Shown piece by piece: positions 23,250 to 35,800 of a DNA stretch of 64,000 nt (position 1 is its first letter; each line of letters begins with the position of its first letter). The DNA lies in NCBI GenBank assembly GCA_036873755.1, contig JAVTVY010006765.1, positions 124,001 to 188,000 of the forward strand, in the 5' to 3' direction. The position numbers and the translations under genes were made by a program. The notes below the pieces were generated by a model that did no database searches, was not told the DNA's origin, and was given only the letters and a program-made list of their open reading frames with translations. The stretch comes from Hanleya hanleyi. Its lineage: Eukaryota > Mollusca > Polyplacophora > Lepidopleurida > Hanleyidae.

Positions 23250-23258
23250 GGCGGGGGG

Positions 23259-23686
23259 AGTTTACATCACAAAGTTTGATGTCTTGTTCCTAAAACAATA
23301 TTGTTTGTATCGCGAGGTCACATTTATCGACACCTGCCCCAGGTTGGCCCCCAATTGCCATTTGTCGGCTTCAACCAACCTGTCCTCGTGGTCCCGCTTC
23401 CGTGTTTGTGTTTGGCAGTTTGGCTGGCTTTTGTTTGTTCGGATAAATTGGTTTGTTTGGGTACGTTATTTCGTGAAATGTTGTGTGACGTTTCCTACTC
23501 CCTTCCAGTATTCTTTAAGACACACTGTTTTTCGTGAACTGTCATTCTTATGTTCGACGGGGCGTGTTCGACTGCTAATTGGGGAAGTCCTTAATGGACT
23601 TCCAAATTGTTGATTAAATTTTTAAACCATACACGTGCAGTTTCCTTGATTATGCTTTCAGTAAAGCTTGGCGGGGGGGGGGGGGG
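23259..23686 (+). promoter_or_regulatory. Putative ARMC3 promoter / 5' UTR (downstream duplicate)
   Basis: This copy lies directly upstream of the ARMC3 start codon (23764). It contains forkhead-like TGTTTGT/TGTTTGG words at 23302, 23403, 23432 and 23454, and ends in a 14-15-base G run (23673-23686). Between it and the ATG is T-rich sequence (23690-23755) ending TTTTCAATCAGAAAAATGG. That could hold a 3' splice site just before the start codon. The transcription start cannot be placed from sequence. Confidence 0.4.
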
Positions 23687-23763
23687 ATCATATTTTTATT
23701 TATTCGATTCAATACAATTATTGTTTATTTTTTTTAATTTTTGTTTTATTTTCAATCAGAAAA

Positions 23764-23811
23764 ATGGGAAAGAAAGTGAAGAAGGACGAAAAGCCCCCAC
23801 CAGATGATGTG
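23764..23811 (+). CDS. ARMC3: ARMC3 coding exon 1
   Basis: Start codon and residues 1-16 (MGKKVKKDEKPPPDDV), a basic then proline-rich leader. Donor GTAGGT, phase 0. The ATG is the only start that leads into the conserved N-terminus. Confidence 0.92.
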
Positions 23812-26800
23812 GTAGGTATTCAGCGAAAAATGACAAGATGGCGTTAGTGTCTGACATTCTATTGAATTCATACCAACAGTATTGTCAGTTCAGGTGCTAC
23901 ATCTCTGAAGTGTGAGACATTGATGGTACTGCAAATTTGGAATGCCAGATACAGTTGCATGTAATTTATTTTGTTGACGACCACAGCGGAGCGCACTCTG
24001 TGGCTTGGTTTTTAGCATTGCCACATTGCAATTAAAAGTGGGCGTCATCACTGTATGTTGAACAACATCATAATGTGGAGTGTTGTAATTGTATAACTGA
24101 CGTTGCTGTTGTCGTTCTTATCCAGATGATGCTGATCTAAAGCGAGCATTAGTCACTGTGTACTCACAATCCCTTGGTATAATAACCACTACGTACTATT
24201 CACTTGATAATTGTGAGCACACTTTGGTGAAGGTGAGGTTAGAATCGGCTAGTATCCACGATGTACAAGAGCAAGGCTCTGCAGAGACTCTGGTTCATAC
24301 TCGTCTTTAGATTTGGAGACTGACATCATTGGTATTCCAGTTATGTGCTTGTGCATGTTATGATGACGAGACTGAACATTATCGAAGCAGAGACAATTTT
24401 TCAAATTTCTGTTGCTGTTGATGTCAAATATGAAAACCATAGCATGCTGAAACACTGCAGTTGAGAGATGAATAATTTCTTCACTTTTGTCTTAATAAAG
24501 TAATATCCCATTTGACACATCATGTATTTCTGTTGCTGTAAAGGACCTTCCGATAACTGAAGTATGACATAAAACAGCAAGTATCCACAGTTTAGTGATA
24601 AGTTGTAAAACACTTTAACTAGTTAATAGGCTGAGTGGTTTGTTTCAAGTGCAGCATACTACTGAATGAAATAGTCATGCGATATGATGTTAAAACCAGC
24701 TACATAAGACTCTATTTATGACAGAAGCAGAGTGGAATATGATTTCAATTTAATAAGAATTGAATTGAATTGTATTGTACAAACACTCAAGATGAGCAGG
24801 TACATAACAAATGTAACATACAATCACAAAATATAGTGACAATAGTTTTGGTCCAATACCGCATGGTGCAGGGGACCAAAGTAATAATATTGTTATTATT
24901 TATCAGCCGATGATGTGTTATGGTGAGACAGTTCAAATTTCCTAGCTGCAAACGCTTTGTACACATATTTTCCAACCAAGGGGGCTAACTCTGGTGGAGG
25001 ATTCATAAGAAGACAAAGTTGCCTCTCTTGATCCATGAGATAAGGGCTAAGGGGGTAAATTATCTGTGCAACTGAGTCAAACAATTCTTTCCTAGATTGG
25101 CTATAAAAATTGCAAGTTAGCAGGAATGGGCTTCATCTTCAACACCAGACTGGCAAATCGGACACAACCTATGTTGTCTCGGGATTTTAGGCCTAATGTA
25201 GCGGCCTGTTTCAACTTCTAGAAGATGACAGCTGAGCCTTAAAGATGTTAACCCTTTCTTGTGATCTTTATTCTTAACTGTACTGAGATAATCTGAGTAG
25301 GAAATATTGCTTTTGATGATCCCATAAGTACACAACTTATTTGGACTTGCGGACTTCAATTCTATATTTTCAGTTTGACACATTACAAGTGGAGAGTCGT
25401 CAGGCGACGACAGCAGTGTTAATGTTGGACAGTCCGGAGGAGGAGGTCTTGTCAAAGGCTTGTGAATCTCTCTATAAGTTTGCAGAAAAATGTAAGTTTA
25501 TAAATCACACACTTTTCAAAATATATATGATGTAGTGAACGCTTGAAATAAAGTTTACTGGCATATGTGCATGAATCGTCCGCAAAAATGTAAACTGAAA
25601 TTGAAGTTACAAAACAACTAGATGAATTTGAAAGGTATTCCTGGGACCTCTGGATTTTAACATCCTAGCATAACGTTTCAGTTTATATTTTATTTTTTGT
25701 TTTTTTTGGTTTTAATAAGATTCAGGACATGTGTAGATAAATCAAATTATTATTGTATTGTCAGTTGGAGTTAAGTTTTTCCATTGTTGTGTTTCAGGTG
25801 ATGACAATAAGAAGAACTTGTTAGATTTGGGAGCTGTTGACCGCCTCCTCAAGTTGATACAACATGAAGACAGGATGGTCCGACGTACTGCCTGTGCAGC
25901 CTTCAATATCCTCACTGCTCATCGTAAGATTTCTTATCATTTCCCTACCAGGTACAATTTGTCATCAAAAGGTACCTGCAGGGTGTCCGTGATAATTTTT
26001 GAAATGATTAGTTATACTTGCACTTTGAATTGCATGACAGAATCACTGAATCTTGATATGTTATCTGTTTCAGCTGATGTACGAAAAATCCTGAGAAAAC
26101 AAGAAGATGCTGTCCCTGCGATCATTAACCTGTTAGCACCTGAAGGTAAGCCCAAAAGTTTACCTATTTTTAACTTGGAAATCAGTCATTTCACAAATGT
26201 CAGTTTTTTGGGGTCCAACAGCTACATTTTTAATTTTGTAAATAACCGATTGATGCCAGAGCGTTTCTTTTGTGTCATGCATAGTTTACAATTATACCAA
26301 AGTAAATTCACAGATTCAACACATTGATAGAAATGATGACTTGATTGTTGTACATAATATGTCCATCTTTGAATGAAAAGTGATTTTAATACCGTACTAT
26401 TTTAATACTATTATTGCCCAACGTTTCCAAAATGTTTGCATTATTTAAATTAGTGCCTATGGTAATTCCCCATAAAAATGAATCACTGTATTGCAAATTG
26501 ATCGCCCACAAATTTTGTTATAGGAAGTTGTGATAATTCACTCACCCCCCATATTCTTCAAATAATAATTACAGTGTTCCATGTAGATAATATGTTTCTA
26601 AATTATTATTGACATAACAGTACAAACATCAGCTTTCCATATCATGATATGACAACATTTGTGTCAAAAAAAACACTTTCCAGACCCCGGGACTGGAACA
26701 ATCTCCCTCCAATGCTTAAATCAATCCAGTCTTTATCACTCTTCAAAGCAAAGTTAAAAACCCATCTACTTCAGCTCTAACCTGTTCTCGCTGTGTGCCA

Positions 26801-29800
26801 CTACTAGTCATCTGCCCCCGATCGTCATTACATGTAATTCACCAAGTATTTTGTTAACCTGGGCAACTACAAAACATGTGTATCTTGGGATAGAACAAGC
26901 CCCTCAGGGTTTTATTCCCGCCTCTATTTGTCAGAAATGTTTGTATACTGTCATATATCCTGTGGTGAATAAAAAACTTCAAACCTCAAACTTAGTTTTT
27001 CCTGAACCCGGTCACGCAGTTACAATGCATCCAATCTAACAAGCATGATAACTAACTTCTCATCAGTGACTTTCTCTTGCAGAAAATGACTTGGACTATT
27101 ATCAAAGTTCTTCAAGTGTCCGCCCACTTGCAGCTGCATGCACCAATGAGTTACTTCAACAGCACTACACAAATTGCTATCACCCCCATTTATCATATCA
27201 AATATGACTTCCGTTGATCGATTTATTAGGGAAATTACCGTAGTTCAGAATAGTATAGTCCAAATCAACTATATTCCACCGAATACACTATAGATATCAG
27301 AGGTTAGTCAACGAATACACTATAGATATCAGAGGTTAGTCAACGAATACACTATAGATATCAGAGGTTAGTCAACGAGCATCTGCCAATACATACATGT
27401 AAATGTAAAAAAAATGTGACTTGTCTCTATGCTTACAATTCATTTTATTCCTTAATAACATTTTAACTCTTCTCTTTCCAATAATTTTCATTTAACTATA
27501 TTTCCCTTCATCAGAGGAGACTGTTGTACATGAGTTCGCTGCCCTTGGTCTCTCTCACATGGCAATTGAGTTCAGCAGTAAAGTGACCATCTTTGAGAAT
27601 GGTGGCATTGAGCCCCTGGTCAGGTGTCTGAGCTCACCCGATCCAGACGTCCAGAAAAACTCTATAGAGGCACTGGCTCTCATGTTAATGGTGAGTGAAG
27701 AGAAGCTACGATTCCACAACTTTCTCCTGGTTGTTCATCATGCTGGTAACACAAAATGGTTATTATTTCTTATGAAATATCTATTATGTTACTGTATTGA
27801 GACTAATGGTATGGTTCTAGCCTACAGGCTAATATATCATTTTACACTATCTGCGGATCCAAGATATAGCCTGAGACGGCCTGGAGGGAGTGAGTAATTC
27901 TTGACTCATCCAAATGGTCAATAATTTCCATTTATTTTCAAATTCAATAATTTAGAGGCATTCATGTCTTATTTATCTTGTCCTGCAGGATTACCAGACG
28001 AGGTCCTCTATCAGAGACTGTGATGGATTACGGCCCATGCTGGAGCTCCTCAGGTCAGAGTATGCTATCATACAACAGCTTTCTCTACTGGCCCTCGACA
28101 GAGCAGCTCAGGATGGTCAGTACCATTAAAGAATATACTATACATAATAAAACGATTAAACAGAAACTAGAATGATGAGATAATTAACCCGTGATACTTC
28201 AACTATGTAACCAGAAGCGGAAATACTGTTAATAAAACATGTCAAAAAGAAATTGTTCTAATATAACACATTGCTGCACGACTTGAAATATTGCTTGGCA
28301 ATTTTATGCACCAAAGTTGCCCCCCATTCATCAATGATGGAGAAACATCATCTGTGGTGGTGTTTCTTCTTTGCACCATATATGTATTAGAGGAATGTTT
28401 CTTCCAGGTAAGAATGCTATGACCATCTGTGATCAGAGAACAGATGCTACTTTCACATTGTATGCTCCCTCATCTATTATAATTTTATCAATGTTATCTT
28501 CCCAGACTCCTCTGGTTCATACCTAAAATTGTCCTGAAACCTGATGATTTAGGCCCCTACATCCATGACAATAAAATCCCACTTCTATCCCTTGATGCAA
28601 TGCAGGCCCCCAACATCCATGACAATTAAATGGCTGGTGGGTATTTTTAGCTCATCTGGGCCGAAGGCCCTATGGGCTAATGTCCTGGCCTGATTGTCCG
28701 TCGTCCGTCATGAGTTGTCCGTCGTCCGTCGTGCATAAACATCTTCTTCTCTGAAACCGCTTGGCCGATTAAGCTGAAACTTGGCATACATGTTCTTCCC
28801 AATGAGTACACCAGAATTTATTCATGCGGTGTCGATACGATTTAAATGTGGCTGCCATGGTGGCCATCTTGAATTTTCCAGTGAAATCTTGTCATCATTA
28901 TTTTTCGGTAACTACTTCTTGGATCTTTCTCAAATTTGGTATACCGGTTCCCCTTAGGGTCTAGTTGTACAACACGTGAAATTTAGTCCAATTTGAATAT
29001 CCAATATGGCCACCAGGCGGCCATCTTGGATTTCCCCATGAAATTTTGTTGTCGCGATTTCTCAGGAACTACTACATGGATCTTTCTCAAATTTGGTAAA
29101 CAGGTTTCCTTTGGAGTCTAGTTGTGCAAGATACCTTTTCTGGTCCGATTCGAAAATCCAATATGGCCATCAGGCGGCCATATTGGATTTCCCCATCAAA
29201 CTTTTTTATCGCGATTTCACAGGAACTACTGCATGGATCTTTCTCAAATTTGGTACACAGGTTTCCCTTGGAGTCTAGTTGTGCACGATGTCTTTTCTGG
29301 TCCGATTCGAAAATCCAATATGGCCACCAGGTGGCCATCTTGGATTTCCCCATGAAACTTTGTTGTTGCGATTTCTCAGGAACTAGTACATGGATCTTTC
29401 TCAAATTTGGTACACAGGTTCCCTTGGGGTCTAGTTGTACAAGATACCTTTTGTGATCTGATTCAAAAATCCAATATGGCCACCAGGCGGCCATCTGGAT
29501 TTCCCGACGAAACATTGTTATCGCGATTTCTCAAACTACTGCAGGGATCTTTCTCAAATTTGGTACACAGCTTCCCCTTGAGGTCTAGTTGTGCAAGATA
29601 ACTTTCCTGCTTCGATTCGAAATCCAATATGGCCACCAGGTGGCCATCTTGGATTTCCCCCAGAAACATTATCTTGATTTCTCGGGAAGTACTGGATGGA
29701 TTTTTCTCAAATTTGGTACTCAGGTTCCTCTTGGGGTCTAGTTGTACAAGATAGCTTTTGTGGTCTTATTCAATAATCCAGTATGGCCATCTTGGATTTC

Positions 29801-32800
29801 CCCATGAAACATTATCACGATTTCTCAGGAACTACTGCATGGATCTTTCTCAAATTTGGTACACAGGTTCCCCTTGGGGTCTAGTTGTGCAAGATACCTT
29901 TCTGCTCTGATTCGAAAATCCAATATGGCCACAAGGCGGCCATCTAAGTTCTTTAGTGAAAATTTCTTACAGTTACTTTCTCTAGTTACAGCCAGATGAG
30001 CTGCAGTGCCGTGGCACTATCTTTTCACAATTCAATCGTCCTGAAACCTAATGACTCAGGCCCACTACATCCATGACAAGAAAATCCCATTTCTATCCCT
30101 TGATGCAATGCAGGCCCCCAACATCCAGGACAATTAAATGGCTGGTGTAGAGCTTTAAACAATTCAATTAGCCTGTCACTTCTCTCATGTAACACGACAT
30201 CAACTTAATTGCCAGCGCGAGGTCCTTGGACTGGCACAGTCGGAAGAGTAAGATTTAAGTTGGTGTATCGGGTCACATATAGGACTCCACACCTTACGGC
30301 ACATGTACTTTTCGTTTACAATGACCATTAAATTGGTTTCATGTTACATAAGCAATGTTAGATTTCTGGATGAGTGTGATCACGTGTCATGCAGATGAAT
30401 GAAGACACAGGTCATCATGTGATTGAGAGAGATATAATATGTCATCAGGTTTTGGGACCATTATTAGAGGGAAGGTTGATTTTACGGAAGGGTGCTCATC
30501 TAGCCAGGATCAGACTTGATAGTTCTCTATTCATATTCATGTTATTGGGCTAATTTTACATGTGAATATTTTTTGTTTTTATGAGAATCAGAGCATATTG
30601 GCTAATTATACTGATGAATATTGCTGTTTTGTTTAGCCGAGAATCGGAGCATGTTGAGAGAGCTGGATGGTATCACACAGTTGGTGGAATTTGTTGCTCA
30701 CCCAGAGTGGAATGATCTCCATGTCCAGGCTGTCCTTGTCCTCTCTAGCCTCTTGGAGGATACAGAGAGTTTGGAGGTGAGTCCGACCTCTATCAAATTT
30801 GTGTAACGCATAAGAAGTGTCTGATTTTGAAAATTACATTTGCACAAATTTCGTGAAAAATTAGATATGTGTTGAGCTTCTTATTTTTGGCTGTCACAGA
30901 CAAAAACTGTGAGGGAAGGAATTCACCATGCAGTCAATATTTTCTGGAATTTGGATGAAGTTTTTAAATTATGAGTGGAGCCTAATAAGTGACATGATCT
31001 AATTGGTTTCTTTGTTTTAAAGGTGAACTGAAAAGCTTTCCAATGTTCTGTTAAAATGTCATAAAACAAGAACTTCTATAGTTGTTACAATTATGTCTGG
31101 TAATAGTTCTGTAGGTTATGGTTTTATTTTGGGTATATGAGAAGTCAAAACTTATACCGAGAGCCAGAACTTTTAAAAACGTCATCGCTTGCCTCCCGTT
31201 GTTTTTGGAACGTTATAGTGGTCCTCGTTCATTCATCCGACGTAGCATGACGTCACATTTGAATAAAACTTGAATGAAGGGGACCACTATAATGTCATAA
31301 CGTTCTACAAACCAAGAGAGACAAGCGATGCAAGTTTTCAAGACGGATTTATAACAGGATAACTTATTGTTATTAGTACAATTTTGCAAGCTATATTTGC
31401 CCCAAAAACGTATAAAAGTTATGTCACATAAGACAAGATGTATATAAGCAACAATTTAGATAAAATTAAAAGCTTTGCAGTTCACCTTTAATTATAAACT
31501 CTTCCCTTCTCTAGAAAATCAAGGAGACTGGAGGTCTGAAGAAACTTGTGGCTCTCATTACTGATAAACCTCCACCTGAGGATGAAAGTAAAGCCAAGGG
31601 GGGAGGAGCGGCCGACAAAAAAGCTGGCTCTAGAGCTGGTAAAAAAAGTGCCAAAGGAGACAGTAAGTTTTTAAATATGTTAAATAAGTTTTGTCCTATT
31701 TACTGGAGAAATAAACATTGAAGACAAAGTTATTATTTGAAGCATCGTCACAAGTGCTATTCTAAACCATTTCTTGGTTCAGCTAAATATATCCGACCGC
31801 AATAATTCCAACATGTAAGAAGTTCAGGTCAAAATGACAACAGATTTCTCATGCACAGTGGTCTCCCCTCATGTGATGTAAAGACTGGTTATCTCCCTTT
31901 AATTTGTGCCCCCCCCCCCTCCTTCACGAGAGGTGTTTGCAGATCAGTCATCTCCTTTGCATTTGAAAAAGAAATGAAGTATGGTTTTCTCTTAGTGCAT
32001 ATTGATAATCAGTCCATATTGATAATCATTAATTTATTATTGTTCACAGGTAAAAAGAAAGAAGAAGAGAAAGAAGAGAATCCATTTGGAGAGACTATTA
32101 TTCCAACATTACCTGATGTGAAGATGTGTGCTGCTAAAGCTATTGCCAGATCTGCCAAAAATGGTACAGCGTCCATCCCACTTATATAATGAATGACTAT
32201 ATCTGTAAATGTGATATTGTTTCGCAAGGTTAATTCATTGACTATCACAATAAAATTTAACTTTCTCCATTTGCATGATAATATACAATTGTAAAATAGA
32301 TTTGAAAAGAAGACAATCATCCCATCTCAATAAAGTTCAGCATGTATTGAAGTGTAGAAATTTATATGGCACAAAGATGAAATGTCACAGAAATGACTTC
32401 TTTTCGATATCTAATATGTGCTTGAATTCAATTGGTTAATTGACCATTTGATATCTGTTACAGACACATGAACTCATTGAGCAAATCTATTTAATTTTTT
32501 TCATTCTTGTGTTTGATCTTGGGTTGTCTCCCCTGATGTGATATAGAAACAGGATTTAAGGACAGGTTGTCTCCCTTGTGTTACGTATGATTATCTCACT
32601 TCTGCTTCGTCTTCAGGTGAAAACCGCAAGATTTTACATGAACAAGAAGCAGAGAAAATGCTTATTCACCTTCTCTCACATGAGAGCTCTGAGGTTCAAA
32701 CAGCAGCAGCTCTGGCCTTGGCAGTTATGTGTGAGAACCTGCTTAGTAGAGACGCCATCAGAGAATGGGGTGAGCAGTTGTGTGTGTAAAATATGTTAAG

Positions 32801-35800
32801 TCTGATAACAGTTGAAGGAATGTCCTGTTGATTTTGTGGGGACAATGTGAACAGGAATCCAGTTGTACCTTTTAATAAATCATCTCAAATCCTGTTTCCT
32901 GCCAAACAGAACTTGAAGGTTATTTATTCTCTTTAAATACGCCTAAGCGTGACAGAATCGTGAAAGAGCATTTATATACATTAAATACAGTGGGAAATAA
33001 TCATCTAGAGATAATGTTTTAATAGATAAATGATTCTCTTTTCTCCAGAGGGACTCCCACCATTAATCAAGTTACTGGGAAGTGATGTAGGAGCCGTAAA
33101 AGAAGCTGTCTCACTAGCTCTTGCAAACCTCACCAATGCTAATGCTGTCAACTGCACGTATGTATTTAATCAAAAATGTTCCATTCTCTATCAATACACT
33201 GTATATTGGCAGTATTTGTGTTTTGACAATAGTGTGTTTGTGATTGCGTAATTATGATGGCAAGGCAACTTTTCTACCTTTTCTAGACATTTTGATGATG
33301 AAATTACTGGAACAGACATGTTTTTCAATCTTATTTATCTCCTCTAAATAAAATATAAACCATATAACTTGGTTAATTGGTGAAACAGCAATTATCTTTG
33401 ACTTCCGATAACTTTGAACATTTTCGTTGTACATAATCTTGGTATACACAATCTAACTAAATATTGTTCATTACCATTTTTTACATTGCTGATTCTGATC
33501 CACAGGGAGGTGGTCAACCTGAACGGCTTAGAGCCCTTGACTGGTTTGCTAGCAGACTCACAAGAGGGCGCTGTGGCTCACGCGGCCTGTGTTCTTACCA
33601 ACCTAGCCCAAGATGAGGCTCTAAGGATGGAGGCCCAAAGCAAGGGTGTGGTCGCTTCACTTATTCTGCCACTTCAGTCAAAGTGAGTCTTTATTTGTGT
33701 GGTCATGAAGATCATCTATGTTTGAGCTGTGCGCAAGAACTTCAATAGCTGTTGCATGGACAGTTGGACACAGTACTGAAGCAACAGGGGTGTGTCCTAA
33801 GTATATCATTGTGCAAAACTATATGTTGGAATATTCTTGGGTGTAACATCCCTCTGACATCAGCTCTCCCTATGGGGAAGGGTTGAAACTCGACAAACAC
33901 TGCCTCATGACAGTGTGGACCCTGACACCTGTCAGACAAGAGTGGGACAGAATCCTCTCAGCATGCTCAATGGTACAGCTTCGTGTGGTTAAATCTGTTA
34001 TAGTTTGATGAATTTGGCATTCCTGTTTCGGATAGTGAGTGCTTCTGCAGTTGAATCTGTTATACAGACTTCTCATTAAAGCCTCATGTATGGTGATGAA
34101 TGTGTGTTATTTTGCATACTTGAGTAAGAGGTGTCCATCAAACCATGCTGCTTGATGCAAGATCAGCACTTTTATTCAAACATTATAAAAGGTGTTCATC
34201 ACATTTATCTGTCCATTTCTATACAATATAAATATGGTTCTGAGCTTTATCCCCTTTTGTTTTCCAGTAACGCCACTGTGCAGGCTAAAGCTGCTCTTGC
34301 AATGGCAGCCTATGTCTGTGATGCTGACTCTAGATCTGAGGTAAGATTTAATTAACTCCTCTCACCATACAAGCACCTCACTCTATTATAATTAGTTCAG
34401 GGAAAGTGAAGAGAATGAGATAAGGCGGATCATTGGATCACTTACATCAGATCACAGACAACTTGTCATAAGAGGTGACTAACTGGGATTCCTGGGTGTG
34501 AAAAGCCTCTGTTGACCTGAACAAAAATATTAAAATTTCTCATAATTCAGTTTTGCTACATCCACTGATTTTGCAGGCGAATGCATACATTCCATTTCTC
34601 TTCCATGCCCACTGTTATTGCCATTCAGGTCACCCATTGCCAACTTGTATTTTTACTCCATCAAGGCATAAAACTTCAGGTATGACATTCTTCAATCACA
34701 CAAGTGAGAAATTTCAATCACCTTTTTTATTTGAAATTATTAATAACTCTTTATAAAACCTATAAATTTGTTTTTCAGTTCCGTAGTGGTGGTGGATTAG
34801 AGCCATTGATTCCTCTGCTGACCTCGGGTAATGATGAGGTACGGAGGAATGCTGCCTGGGCCATCACAGTTGCTGGGGTGGATGAACCTACTGCCACAGA
34901 AATCTGTCGCCTCGGGTAAATATTGTATTCTCTCTGATTGTATTGTTACTTATATGCATTGGTTTGTGAAATACTGAAAAATTATTCATGTCAATGAGCA
35001 CAGTACTTCATATTGTTTGATAATGACAAGTGCGTGAGTGAGTGAATTGGATTTATCGTCGCTTTCAACACTATTTGATAATGACAAATGATCCATGCAC
35101 AGATACTTTCAACGTCATCCAGCAATCAAAATAATTGCCTGCATTTTTAGCCTTCTTTTTGGTCATGAACATCAGTACTGTTTTCTACATTTCAGTGGTT
35201 TGGAGATCTTACAAGAGATCCAACTGTCCACCAGTAGACAGAACGCCTTTGCTGGAGCAGCTCTTGACCGGCTACTAGATAGTAATCTCTCTGCCAAATA
35301 TGCACTGACAGGAAAGCTTGGTAAGACAATGACATGATTCTAATTATTACCTCCCCTTATGTAAGTGAAAATTAGATGAAGGACATTATCATCATGATTT
35401 GCACCCTGGACACTGATGAGATTTCTGGCCAAGCTCATTATACTTTGGTGGCTTCATATACAATCCCAGTTTTTGTGCTGTGTTTCACATATGCATGCGT
35501 GTCAACAGGTCTTCAAAAGTGTGTGTGGGGGGATGGAGGAGGGTGTTCCACATTCTGATGCATTTTAGAGTCCTGGTTGGGTTGTATTATCTCACAAAAG
35601 TGACATCACCAATGCTTCAAATATAGCAGGTCATCTCATATATAGACATTTAGAGTACAACTACCTTCTTTAATAGCTTAAGATGTAATGTTCACAAGAA
35701 AGATAATTTTATTCTCGATTAAGATGGCTGGGAAAATTTAGGAAATTGAAGCTATTCTGGGAGTATTTGTGGCCCATGTACACAAACCATGAAACATTTT

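Noticed and set aside
29087..29515. 142-codon ORF with WWPYWIFES repeats in ARMC3 intron 6
   Set aside because: It is a shadow of ~145-bp tandem units of a noncoding element.
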